DNA of 64,000 nucleotides from Clostridiales bacterium (GTDB lineage Bacteria; Bacillota; Clostridia; Oscillospirales; Oscillospiraceae): NCBI GenBank assembly GCA_022786995.1, contig JALFUW010000018.1, positions 17,086 to 81,085 of the forward strand, read 5' to 3'. Shown piece by piece: positions 55,317 to 62,945 of this stretch (position 1 is its first letter; each line of letters starts with the position of its first letter). The notes under the pieces were generated by a model. It saw only the letters and a program-made list of their open reading frames with translations, ran no database searches and was not told where the DNA came from. The position numbers and the translations under genes were made by a program.

Positions 55317-55520
55317 TTACATATCCATTGCCGGGTTCATATAGTACACGTTTTTCTGATTCAGCTTCTCTCGCAACAGCTGCACCGCTTCGCCGAACCT
55401 TTGGAAATGGACAATCTCCCGTTCCCGCAGGAACCTGATCACATCATTGACATCCGGGTCATCGCTGAGGCGAAGAATGTTATCATAGGTGACCCGCGCT
55501 TTTTGCTCTGCTGCAATCAT
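55317..55520 (-). pseudogene. cotJC: 3' remnant of cotJC (Mn-catalase-like spore coat protein)
   Basis: The 67-residue frame (AAEQKARVTYDNILRL, FLREREIVHFQRFGEA) matches the C-terminal third of CotJC, a spore coat protein with a ferritin-like manganese-catalase fold; HFQRFGEA contains metal-ligand-type residues. About 120 N-terminal residues are missing, and the frame upstream runs into a TGA at about 55554-55556 within 34 bases. The recombinase gene begins its end right behind it. The missing 5' part is expected beyond the far end of the element. Confidence 0.8.
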
Positions 55521-55577
55521 ATAAGAACAACATTTTAGGTTGATTGGTTCGTGTCAGTCCCATTTTTAGGACAGTTA

Positions 55578-57131
55578 TCAGAAATTCCAGTGAATTTCGA
55601 TGGGAACATCCTTTGTTCCGGGAATCCGCTTGCCTATCACGATGTAGTCAATCAGGATTTCAACGATCTCCCGTGTCAGGTGTTCCAGATTGGTGTACTG
55701 TTCGATCAGTTCACGACGATTATCACCAACAGCAATCCGTTCTTCGATTTCTGCAAGCTGCTTCTGGCCGTCGATCATCACACGCTCTAAGCGTTCTTTT
55801 TCCGTGGTAAAGTCCTTTGACAATTCCACAAAATCGCTCTCGGATATGAGGCCCTTGACTTTATCCATATACAGCTCCCGGATGCCCTTGCTGTACTCGG
55901 CAATCTTCTTTTCATAGGCCGACATATCGGCAAGCAGCCGCTTTTTTTGTCCCTGTAAGTTGTCGCAAAACTCAATGTTCTGTTCCAGCTCGTCTTTGTC
56001 CAGATACTCCGCAGCCAGCCGGTTCAGTTCGGCAATCACCATCTGTTCCAGCTTATCCACGGAGATAAAGGAGCCAATGCAGGCGTCCTTGGCTACATGG
56101 CGGTTGGAGCATTGGAGATAATGTTTGCCCCGGTTTTTGGAGGAACGCATTGTATAGCCGCAGTTGGCACAGCGAGCTTTTCTGGCAAACAGGCCAATGG
56201 TGCCGGTATCAAAGGGTTTCGCACGTTCTGCAATCATGGCCTGCACCTTATCCCAAAGTTCCCGATCAATAATCGGCTCATGGGTTCCCTCGACGACATA
56301 CCAATCGCTTTTCGGACGTGGTTTGTTCTGCTTCGTCTTATAGGAAACGCTGCCGTATTTGCCTTGCACCATGTTTCCGATATAGATTTCATTTATCAGC
56401 ATATCGGAGATAGCAAAGTATTTCCAGAGCGTGCTGTTCTTCCTCTTGGGCTGCTGGTAACGCAGACCGTGAAGCCTTTTGTACTCCGTGGGATTTGGGA
56501 TGCCTCTGTCGTTCAGCATCCGCGCAATAGCGGTTTTGCCATAGCCCTGCGAAAAGAGGGTGAACACTTCCCGGACGATTGCAGCGGCTTCTTCATCAAT
56601 GATCAGATGCCCTTTTTGTTCCGGGTCTTTCTTGTACCCATAAAGAGCAAAAGCACCGATGTGAAAACCGTTCTGTCGGCGGTTGGTGAGAACACTTCGG
56701 ATATTATCAGACATATCCTCTAAGTACCACTCGTTCACAAGGCCGTTGATCTGGCGGGACTTTTTGTTTCCCTTATTGGCAGTATCGGCGTTGTCTACGA
56801 TGCTGACAAATCGGATGCCCCAAATCGGGAATAGGCCGTGTATGTATTTTTCAACCAATTCCAATTCACGGGTAAAACGGGATTGCGTTTTGCAGAGGAC
56901 AATGTTAAATCGGCGGGCCTCCGCGTCTGCTAACAGACGGTTAAATTCAGGGCGTCTGCGGTCAGAACCTGTGTAATCATCGTCACTGTAAATGTTATAT
57001 ACTTCCCACCCCTGTTCCATAGCATATTGCAGCAGCATGGCTTTCTGGTTCTGGATGCTGTTGCTGTCGTCGGTTTCAAATTGCTTGTTCCGATCTTCTT
57101 CGGATAAGCGGCAATAAATAGCTACTTTCAT
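55578..57131 (-). CDS. Large serine recombinase (site-specific integrase)
   Basis: The 517-residue recombinase integrates and excises the element. The N-terminal resolvase domain has the catalytic serine in AIYCRLSEEDR and TQSRFTRELELVEKYI; the central recombinase domain (IARMLNDRGIPNP) and a zinc-ribbon (CANCGYTMRS...CSN) follow, then a long coiled coil (about residues 375-470). ATG 57131 is chosen over GTG 57137 because of the ACGGAG site eight bases upstream. Its 3' end lies 58 bases from the broken cotJC, the position of the attachment junction. Confidence 0.93.
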   Translation of the reverse strand: MKVAIYCRLSEEDRNKQFETDDSNSIQNQKAMLLQYAMEQGWEVYNIYSDDDYTGSDRRRPEFNRLLADAEARRFNIVLCKTQSRFTRELELVEKYIHGLFPIWGIRFVSIVDNADTANKGNKKSRQINGLVNEWYLEDMSDNIRSVLTNRRQNGFHIGAFALYGYKKDPEQKGHLIIDEEAAAIVREVFTLFSQGYGKTAIARMLNDRGIPNPTEYKRLHGLRYQQPKRKNSTLWKYFAISDMLINEIYIGNMVQGKYGSVSYKTKQNKPRPKSDWYVVEGTHEPIIDRELWDKVQAMIAERAKPFDTGTIGLFARKARCANCGYTMRSSKNRGKHYLQCSNRHVAKDACIGSFISVDKLEQMVIAELNRLAAEYLDKDELEQNIEFCDNLQGQKKRLLADMSAYEKKIAEYSKGIRELYMDKVKGLISESDFVELSKDFTTEKERLERVMIDGQKQLAEIEERIAVGDNRRELIEQYTNLEHLTREIVEILIDYIVIGKRIPGTKDVPIEIHWNF

Positions 57132-57157
57132 ATTCACATCTCCGTAGAGATAGAAAC

Positions 57158-57201
57158 AAGCTATTCACATACATGAATTATACCATGTAAGTCAATAGCT
57201 T
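57158..57201. promoter_or_regulatory. Palindromic operator over the recombinase promoter
   Basis: AAGCTATTCACATACATG (57158-57175) and its near-complement CATGTAAGTCAATAGCTT (57184-57201) match at 16 of 18 positions. The - strand -10 TATAAT (57177-57182) lies between the arms, with TGACAA 17 bases upstream. Protein binding here would shut the recombinase off. Confidence 0.65.
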
Positions 57202-57205
57202 GTCA

Positions 57206-57370
57206 TTACCGATTTTCGGCGGCTATCCTTTTATTTTTTTCAAGCTGGTTAATCAGTTCAATCCACTTGCGCGTGAATTGATTTTTGGTCGTTGTGCTTT
57301 CGCCGCTTTTGAAAACACTTTGACACGTCTGCTGAACCGGCTGTGTAGAATTTTGTTCTTGCATCGACAT
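57206..57370 (-). CDS. Small element-encoded protein upstream of the recombinase
   Basis: A 54-residue protein not in the ORF track: it begins MSMQEQNSTQPVQQ and ends in LINQLEKNKRIAAENR. GAAAGGGG lies six bases before the ATG. The first half is polar and the second half a charged helix. A similar-sized gene is common beside recombinases of clostridial elements. I cannot assign its function; a recombination accessory or excisionase-like role is a guess. Confidence 0.6.
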   Translation of the reverse strand: MSMQEQNSTQPVQQTCQSVFKSGESTTTKNQFTRKWIELINQLEKNKRIAAENR

Positions 57371-57783
57371 CGCCCCTTTCAAAACAGCGTATGCGATACT
57401 GCTTGTTCAATATTATTACAGAATAGGGGAGATGGGCATAAAACGGACGGCTGATGGCATCAGCTCCACAGGAATTTCACCTCGGCCCATGCTTGTGGGT
57501 GCGCCGCGCAATGCTGTGTGGGCGTTCAACGCGGGAGTATCGTTAGCGTATGTGCCGCTGCTTATGAGCTGCCAACTCTCGGTGTAGATGGTTCTCGCTC
57601 ACTCATGGGATATGAGGTCATGGCGCATCCACCGACGCGGAACATACAGAATGTGTCCGTTGCCCTATACTGCGCCGGTGGCCTCCCATCGGGCTTTCTT
57701 TTTCAAGGTGCTGCCAGAGGCCCGCCGTGGATTGGTGAAACAGGGAAAGGGTTAAGCTGTTTCAGCCTCTGGGGGCCGGTTTG
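57371..57783. other. 413-base gap inside the element
   Basis: No coding frame longer than about 25 residues has a credible start on the - strand, and the + strand frame 57518-57859 has no ribosome binding site and overlaps the HTH gene. Short repeats are absent. I see nothing assignable here. Confidence 0.5.
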
Positions 57784-58020
57784 TCACTTCGTCGTGACGA
57801 TAGCGTGGATGAGCTTGATTTCCAGACGGCGTTTCATGGCCTCGTCCAGACACACATGAGGATAGCCGTTTTCGTCGTAGAGCGTCCGGGTGCACAGCTT
57901 GTTCATGTAACCGCTGTAATACTGCAAAACACGTTCCACGGCTTCGGCATCCCCGGCGCGGGCGGCCTCGATCACCGAGAGGGGCAAAAGCTCAATGCCC
58001 TTGTAGTTCGGGTTATTCAT
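57784..58020 (-). CDS. Tn916/Tn1549-type helix-turn-helix protein
   Basis: The 78-residue protein (LLPLSVIEAARAGDAEAVE, then VLQYYSGYMNKLCTR and HVCLDEAMKRRLEIKLIHA) matches the small HTH domain proteins conserved in Tn916-like and Tn1549-like conjugative elements beside a sigma-like gene. It follows the sigma gene by six bases. It probably regulates conjugation or recombination genes. Confidence 0.82.
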   Translation of the reverse strand: MNNPNYKGIELLPLSVIEAARAGDAEAVERVLQYYSGYMNKLCTRTLYDENGYPHVCLDEAMKRRLEIKLIHAIVTTK

Positions 58021-58026
58021 CCGCGT

Positions 58027-58458
58027 TTAACCTCCTTTCGGCATCAACGCCTTTAGCTGTTTCCGCAGCTCCGATAAGGTCTTTGTCCTGTGCCGCTGGA
58101 CGGCGCTTCGGGACATTCCCACAAGGCTGCCGATCTCGCCGTCTGCCAGTTCCAGAACACAGTGCAGAATTAAAATACTCTGCTCCAGGCTGGGAAGTGC
58201 GGCAAAGGCTTCGGCTACAAGCTCATTGTCGATATGTAAATCACAGCCATGCGACGAAAAAGTAAAGCTGTCGCTGGGGTAGTGATCTACTGTAAAGAGC
58301 TTGTCCAAATCTGTCTGCGATAAAGAGCCGAGCGACACTTCACGGTCACGGCGGCGCTTCATATCGCGAAAATAGTTTTGGGCCTCGTTACGCAGTACCG
58401 TCTTGCAAAAAGCATCGAACAGGCACCGCTCGTCATAGTCGCGGGGGATAGCATCCAT
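58027..58458 (-). CDS. Sigma-70-like factor of the integrative element
   Basis: The 143-residue protein has a sigma region 2-like start (CLFDAFCKTVLRNEAQNYFRDM) and region 4 (LPSLEQSILILHCVLELADGEI then LVGMSRSAVQRHRTKTL). This pairs with the HTH gene as in Tn916-type elements. ATG 58458 is preceded by AAAGGGGGTGAG; the track start at 58467 overlaps that site. Confidence 0.85.
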   Translation of the reverse strand: MDAIPRDYDERCLFDAFCKTVLRNEAQNYFRDMKRRRDREVSLGSLSQTDLDKLFTVDHYPSDSFTFSSHGCDLHIDNELVAEAFAALPSLEQSILILHCVLELADGEIGSLVGMSRSAVQRHRTKTLSELRKQLKALMPKGG

Positions 58459-58610
58459 CTTTCTCACCCCCTTTCTGTGGGGGATTTAGGTGGTTCTCTC
58501 CCTTTCCGCTAACAAGACACCAGCAAAGCCGCCAGCTACCCGCTAAAGACCTCCTTTTTGAAAATTTCTCAAAGAATTTTTCCGGCCAGGGACAGCGGCT
58601 AAAATGCGAC

Positions 58611-58645
58611 AAAAATCGCCCGGCAGGTCGTAGACCCACCGGGCG
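58611..58645 (-). terminator. Attenuator-like terminator before the sigma/HTH genes
   Basis: On the - strand CGCCCGGTGGGTC-TAC-GACCTGCCGGGCG is followed by ATTTTT. It lies after the 34-residue ORF and before the sigma gene, so read-through would be required to express the latter from upstream. Confidence 0.75.
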
Positions 58646-58671
58646 TTGATTTGAAATGTTTTGTTGCTTGT

Positions 58672-58776
58672 TTACATGGTATAGTACATACTCGTGGCCG
58701 GAATGTCCCTGCGGCGGGGCAAGGCTTTTTTTAAGCGGTAGAAGTGGATTAGATTATAATGATAGTAAAACAGCAT
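58672..58776 (-). CDS. Putative 34-residue leader peptide
   Basis: A short frame (MLFYYHYNLIHFYRLKKALP...MYYTM) with the strong site GGGAGGA seven bases before its ATG. It is too short for the track. The start codon and ribosome binding site lie within a perfect inverted repeat, and a terminator follows the stop. This is the arrangement of leader-peptide attenuators such as those ahead of tet(M). Function inferred only from layout. Confidence 0.5.
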   Translation of the reverse strand: MLFYYHYNLIHFYRLKKALPRRRDIPATSMYYTM

Positions 58777-58803
58777 GGCGGCGTCCTCCCGTGGGCCGCC
58801 ATG
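58774..58803 (-). repeat. Inverted repeat sequestering the leader ORF start
   Basis: CATGGCGGC and GCCGCCATG are perfect complements 12 bases apart; in the - strand RNA the hairpin pairs the start codon and puts GGGAGGA in the loop. Confidence 0.75.
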
Positions 58804-58893
58804 CCTTTAACTGCTGGGAATGACAGAAAGAAAGCAGCGGCCTTGATTTCTCAAAACCGCCACCAGTGAATATAAATTAAGCGTGAAAATGGG

Positions 58894-58935
58894 TCTGCCC
58901 AGCAGCGGTTTTTTTCTTTTCTGCCGCTGGGCAGA
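58894..58935. terminator. Long hairpin with AT-rich loop between lanK and the leader ORF
   Basis: TCTGCCCAGCAGCGG and CTGCCGCTGGGCAGA pair almost perfectly around TTTTTTTCTTTT. The + strand is followed by TGTTTTTTCTTT, like a terminator; on the - strand there is no T tract, so leftward transcripts would carry it as a 5' stem-loop. Confidence 0.65.
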
Positions 58936-58953
58936 TGTTTTTTCTTTAGATAC

Positions 58954-58990
58954 ATGATAAGAGGAATTTTTGAAGATTCCATAAAGATTT
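58954..58990 (-). promoter_or_regulatory. Second nis-box-like promoter, pointing away from lanK
   Basis: On the - strand AATCTT-TATGG-AATCTT (giving TCT-N8-TCT) is followed after 13 bases by TATCAT. This is the same geometry and nearly the same sequence as the lanF promoter at 63682. It directs transcription toward the leader ORF, sigma and HTH genes of the element. Confidence 0.75.
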
Positions 58991-59035
58991 GAAAAATGGA
59001 CGGACATAAAAGACGTCCATTACACTATCGGAAAA

Positions 59036-60400
59036 TCAGCAAGGAAGTTTCATAGTAACCTTTGCGCCGCCGGTTTCTTTTGAATTTTCTAAAATAAGCT
59101 GACCATTATGTTGTTCCATAATCGAATTTGTAATATATAGACCCATACCAAAGTGTAACTTTGAATTGCGGCTTTGATCGCCCATATAGAACCGTTCCTG
59201 TGCGTGGCATAATGCCTCTTTAGAAAACCCCGTTCCCTCGTCTGTGACTGAAATTTCCACGAAACCGTTGTTACTCTGAACATCCACATAAAGCGTTCCG
59301 CCTTGCGGGGAGTAGTCCAGCCCATTACTGATAACATTCATAATAGCACGTTCTATCAGCACCCTATCAAATTTCAGCATTTGAGGGAGTGAAACAGTAT
59401 TCATTTGCAGCCGGATTTCTTTTGTCCGGCATAGTGATTCCATATAACCGAACAAGTGCTGCATGAACGCTGGCAAGTCTATACTTTCAATATGGAGCTG
59501 ATAACCAACCGCCGCCCGTGATATATCAATCAGGGTTTGAATATATGACTGCATCTGGCCGGAGCTTTCCACGACGTAACCAGCGTATAATCGTTGCTCA
59601 TCATCAAGATTTGTTTCTGTGAGTAAATCAGCATTTCCTTGAATAACCGTCAGAGGCGTTTTCAAATCATGGGCAAGCGCGGCGATTTGCTCTTTCTGTG
59701 TCTGTTCGGTTTTCCATTGCCGTTCTAACGAAATTTTCAGATTATCTTTCATATCTGAAAAAGATGCAAGGACATCTTCAAACTCTTTGATTTTTGAGTG
59801 TCCTACTTCAAAATCAAGGTTTTGCTTTGAAACCTCCGCAGTTGCTTCAAAAAGCGGGGTCAGTTGTGTACGCAGGTTCTTAGCAAATCTGGCGGTCAGT
59901 ATGATAATGACCAGCAGCGAATTTACAGCCATCAGGATAAACGCAAGCGTGTCAGGAGATGGAAAATATTCCGGTAGCCATGACACTGTAAATTGAGAAC
60001 CAATATAATACCTTAAAACGCAAAATTCGTTTTCCCGGACAACAAGTGCAAACTGCCTCCCCGTAGCATATTCAATATATTCTCCCTTTGCGTACAGCAG
60101 GGCAATTTCTTTTTCATCATCGTCCATATTGCTGTAAAGCTCATTAAAGTTCTTGTCCAGAATTAAGTAGCCGCATCCCTGTGGAATCACAACCTTTGTA
60201 ATATCCGGGGCAATCGTCAGCGTTGGAATGATCTCTTTTACCTGCAATTCACTTAGATTTGCTCTTGTAGCTAATCCAGCATTTACAGCAAGTCCCTCCA
60301 AACCAAAAGGGACAATAATTGCCGCTACCAGCATGACAATGAGGGAGATAGCAAACTGGCGAAACAATATTTTCAATGTAGGTTTCTTTTTCACTCCCAT
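59036..60400 (-). CDS. Sensor histidine kinase of lantibiotic type (LanK)
   Basis: The 454-residue kinase has two membrane helices (about residues 12-32 and 152-172) with an extracellular domain of some 120 residues between them, followed by HAMP-like linker, the phosphoaccepting histidine in AALAHDLKTPLTVI and the ATPase domain with N-box VISNGLDYS and G-box FGMGLYITNS. It overlaps the response regulator by 10 bases. The neighbouring LanFEG transporter places it with nisin-type sensors (NisK/SpaK, CprK). Confidence 0.9.
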   Translation of the reverse strand: MGVKKKPTLKILFRQFAISLIVMLVAAIIVPFGLEGLAVNAGLATRANLSELQVKEIIPTLTIAPDITKVVIPQGCGYLILDKNFNELYSNMDDDEKEIALLYAKGEYIEYATGRQFALVVRENEFCVLRYYIGSQFTVSWLPEYFPSPDTLAFILMAVNSLLVIIILTARFAKNLRTQLTPLFEATAEVSKQNLDFEVGHSKIKEFEDVLASFSDMKDNLKISLERQWKTEQTQKEQIAALAHDLKTPLTVIQGNADLLTETNLDDEQRLYAGYVVESSGQMQSYIQTLIDISRAAVGYQLHIESIDLPAFMQHLFGYMESLCRTKEIRLQMNTVSLPQMLKFDRVLIERAIMNVISNGLDYSPQGGTLYVDVQSNNGFVEISVTDEGTGFSKEALCHAQERFYMGDQSRNSKLHFGMGLYITNSIMEQHNGQLILENSKETGGAKVTMKLPC

Positions 60401-61053
60401 TTATATCCTATCCCCCATACGGTGCTGATCGGACTTATTTTGAAATGCTCCAATTTCGCACGAATATTTTTTATATGCGTTGAGATCGTAGAGTTATCGC
60501 CTATTCCATCAAACCCGAAAACGGCTTCATAGATTTGTTCTTTTGTAAAAACCTGTCCCCGGTTTTTCGCAAGGTATTCACAGATTGAATACTCGCTTTT
60601 GGTAAGGGGAACCGGCTGTTCTGAAACATACAGTACCTTTGCGGAAAGGTCAAATCTTATATCAAGCTCAAATGAAAGTGTGCTGTGATGCTCCCTTTTT
60701 TCTCTGCGTAAATGTGCCGCGACACGGGCGCGAAGCTCCTGAATACGAAAAGGTTTCGTAATATAATCATCCGCACCGATGCCCAATCCAAACAATATAT
60801 CTTCCTCTAATGTCTTTGCGGTCAGAAAGAGAATCGGGCAGTCTACCATATTCCTGATCTGTTTGCAAAACTCAAACCCGTCTGTGCCAGGCATCATCAC
60901 ATCCAAAAGAATGAGGTCATAGAAATGCAGCTTTTTGATGTCTACATCATCCGCATTTTGACAGACTGTTATCAAATATCCATCTTTCCCCAAACTGTTC
61001 TTAATCAATTCCAAGATAGAAACTTCATCGTCAACTACAAGTAAGTGGGTCAA
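60391..61053 (-). CDS. OmpR-family response regulator (LanR)
   Basis: The 220-residue regulator has a receiver domain with the phosphorylated aspartate in DLILLDVMMPGTDGFEFC and lysine in LFLTAKT, and a winged-helix DNA-binding domain with TKSEYSICEYLAKNRGQVFT and FDGIGDNSTISTHIKNIRAKL. TTG 61053, six bases behind GGGAGGTG, gives the standard N terminus (LTHLLVVDDEV); the track start at 61083 does not have a binding site. Predicted to bind the two TCT-N8-TCT repeats. Confidence 0.9.
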   Translation of the reverse strand: MTHLLVVDDEVSILELIKNSLGKDGYLITVCQNADDVDIKKLHFYDLILLDVMMPGTDGFEFCKQIRNMVDCPILFLTAKTLEEDILFGLGIGADDYITKPFRIQELRARVAAHLRREKREHHSTLSFELDIRFDLSAKVLYVSEQPVPLTKSEYSICEYLAKNRGQVFTKEQIYEAVFGFDGIGDNSTISTHIKNIRAKLEHFKISPISTVWGIGYKWE

Positions 61054-61091
61054 AAAATCACCTCCCGCCCCATTATACCACATTGTCGAGG

Positions 61092-61460
61092 TTACTCATC
61101 ATTATTTTTAATGTCAGCTTTCCGATATTCATTGTTGATATTTACAGCTACGGCATTGCTTATATCCACATCCACAATACTGTAAACGTAGCCGAAACTG
61201 AAATCTTCCCCCGCCACATTTTTGAAGCGTTTCGATACCTGCCCGATTTCTTCTGACATTTCAAGACATTCATCCGTTATGGTATATGTCAGGCCGTTAT
61301 ATGAAATTTCATCATAGTTTGCGGCGTTCAGCTCATAATACGGCAGAGATTCATTTAACGCCTTATTTTTATCGGCGGTATCGCGGAGCGCACCGCAGGC
61401 CGATAAGCATATAAGACTTACAAGCACAATTACCACGGCAAACAGGCACTTTTTATTCAC
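61092..61460 (-). CDS. NisI/SpaI-type lantibiotic immunity lipoprotein
   Basis: The 122-residue product starts at GTG 61460 behind GGGAGGT and has a lipoprotein signal with lipobox LSAC. The mature part (YDEISYNGLTYTIT, EEIGQVSKRF, FGYVYSIVDVDISNAVAVN) matches the SpaI/NisI C-terminal immunity fold that intercepts lantibiotics at the membrane. It overlaps the end of the LanG gene and lies just before lanR, so all are one operon. The assignment rests on these motifs and context. Confidence 0.8.
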   Translation of the reverse strand: MNKKCLFAVVIVLVSLICLSACGALRDTADKNKALNESLPYYELNAANYDEISYNGLTYTITDECLEMSEEIGQVSKRFKNVAGEDFSFGYVYSIVDVDISNAVAVNINNEYRKADIKNNDE

Positions 61461-62196
61461 TGTTTTTACCTCCCTCCCAACCATGAAACCAAACCAAACT
61501 GGCAATCAGCAGACAAACAGTGCAGCATACAGAAATAATCATACCGCTGAAAAAATCGGTTTTTACCTGTGCATACAGTTGGGGGCTATCCCATGCAAGC
61601 ACAGTGTAATCCATAGCACGAACGCCCCAGGCCCAGGGAATATATTTCCATGTAGCGTCACCAAGCCCTGTTATCATAAGGGCAGCTATTAAACTCCCTG
61701 CAATTCCCAATCCCATAGATGCACCTTTTCCGAAGCTCATTCCCACAAACAAATGAATCAGGTAAATGGGAAGCATGGTAATCAACAATAGAATCCCTGC
61801 TTTCAGGTAAAGGCTTGCCGGAGCATCCCTATATAGTGCAGCGAATGTTCCTAACGCTAAAAATGTTGCGCCAAAAGCACAGATCATCAGAAAACCAAGT
61901 TTACCAATATACGTTGCCATGCGAGATGGGATTGTTCCCAACAAAAGCTGATAATGCCCGGCCTGATTTTCGATCTGAACAACCAGGCCCACAATAATGC
62001 CGATCAGAAACGGGAACGCAACGGCCAGCACTTCCAGATAGGCACTGATTTTGGTTGCCAGTTCCCATCTGGATATATGATAGTAACCCGCAAAAATCGC
62101 CGCACATATAATCGGAATCATGCTGTGCATATAGAGCAAAATGCTATGTTTACACTTCTGATATTCTGCTTTCCAGCAGCGAACCACAGATACCAT
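61453..62196 (-). CDS. Lantibiotic immunity ABC transporter permease, MutG family
   Basis: The 247-residue membrane protein has six helices and the family motif RCWKAEYQKCKHS followed by FAGYYHISRWE and VQIENQAGHYQLLLG. It pairs with the MutE-type permease to form the channel half of LanFEG, which pumps lantibiotics out of the membrane. Confidence 0.9.
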   Translation of the reverse strand: MVSVVRCWKAEYQKCKHSILLYMHSMIPIICAAIFAGYYHISRWELATKISAYLEVLAVAFPFLIGIIVGLVVQIENQAGHYQLLLGTIPSRMATYIGKLGFLMICAFGATFLALGTFAALYRDAPASLYLKAGILLLITMLPIYLIHLFVGMSFGKGASMGLGIAGSLIAALMITGLGDATWKYIPWAWGVRAMDYTVLAWDSPQLYAQVKTDFFSGMIISVCCTVCLLIASLVWFHGWEGGKNSE

Positions 62197-62198
62197 AG

Positions 62199-62945
62199 TT
62201 ACCCCACCTCTTTTTTCTCAAACCATCTTGCAGTTAAAAATGACAGCGCCGCAAACCAGGCCAGCGAAATGACCAATACAAGTATAATCATCCAAAATGC
62301 CATTGCCGTACTCTGATCTGCAACCGGCTCACCATTAGGCAAAATACCTAACACGGAAATCATAAGATGCGGCACCCAGCTATACGGGCAGATCATCCAC
62401 AAAGAGGTTGTAGCCGTGAAAATCCCTAAAACGCTTCCAAGTCCGGCATTAAGAATAACCGTGACAAAGATACCAACTTTTTTTGATAACCATAAGCACA
62501 GCGGAACTTCCCATAGGCTTGCAATGACAATACAAGCTGTTCCGGCCGCAGCCTGCCAAATTCCGATTGTCAGGGGAATTTCGTTGATAACTAATATTGC
62601 AAAACCGCCCAACAGATTTAGCGCCAGGAAAATGAAATTCCCCACACAGGAGTAAATACCGGCCACTCCAATTTTTGCTTTCCAGACTTTGTTCTGCGAA
62701 ACAGGCAATGAAGCAACGGCACGATATTTTAGTTTGCCATTATCCCGCTGTTCAATCAAGGCACAGGTGAGCGTAAGGAATCCAGGATAAAGCAGGATAT
62801 ACCACCAATTATAAGAATTGAGCTGGAACCAAAGAGGGGCAAAAAAGTTCATAAGCGCAGTTACAAACGGGGCCAGAACGATCAGCGTTTTTGTGAAAGT
62901 TCTCTTATGCTTTAGGTTCTCTGCCTGAATATATGCCATCTCCAT
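62199..62945 (-). CDS. Lantibiotic immunity ABC transporter permease, MutE/EpiE family
   Basis: The 248-residue protein has six helices; AENLKHKRTFTKTLIVLAP at the N terminus and CPYSWVPHLMISVLGILPNG near the C terminus are characteristic of MutE/EpiE permeases. The gene starts at the stop of lanF and is followed by lanG after two bases. Confidence 0.9.
   Translation of the reverse strand: MEMAYIQAENLKHKRTFTKTLIVLAPFVTALMNFFAPLWFQLNSYNWWYILLYPGFLTLTCALIEQRDNGKLKYRAVASLPVSQNKVWKAKIGVAGIYSCVGNFIFLALNLLGGFAILVINEIPLTIGIWQAAAGTACIVIASLWEVPLCLWLSKKVGIFVTVILNAGLGSVLGIFTATTSLWMICPYSWVPHLMISVLGILPNGEPVADQSTAMAFWMIILVLVISLAWFAALSFLTARWFEKKEVG

Noticed and set aside
57518-57859. 113-residue + strand ORF in the element gap
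   Set aside because: No ribosome binding site, overlaps the HTH gene antisense, and shows no motif.
58807-59007. 66-residue - strand ORF next to the second nis-box promoter, considered as a lantibiotic precursor
   Set aside because: It starts upstream of the promoter -10, has few Cys/Ser/Thr in a C-terminal core and no FNLD-type leader, and it runs through the long hairpin.
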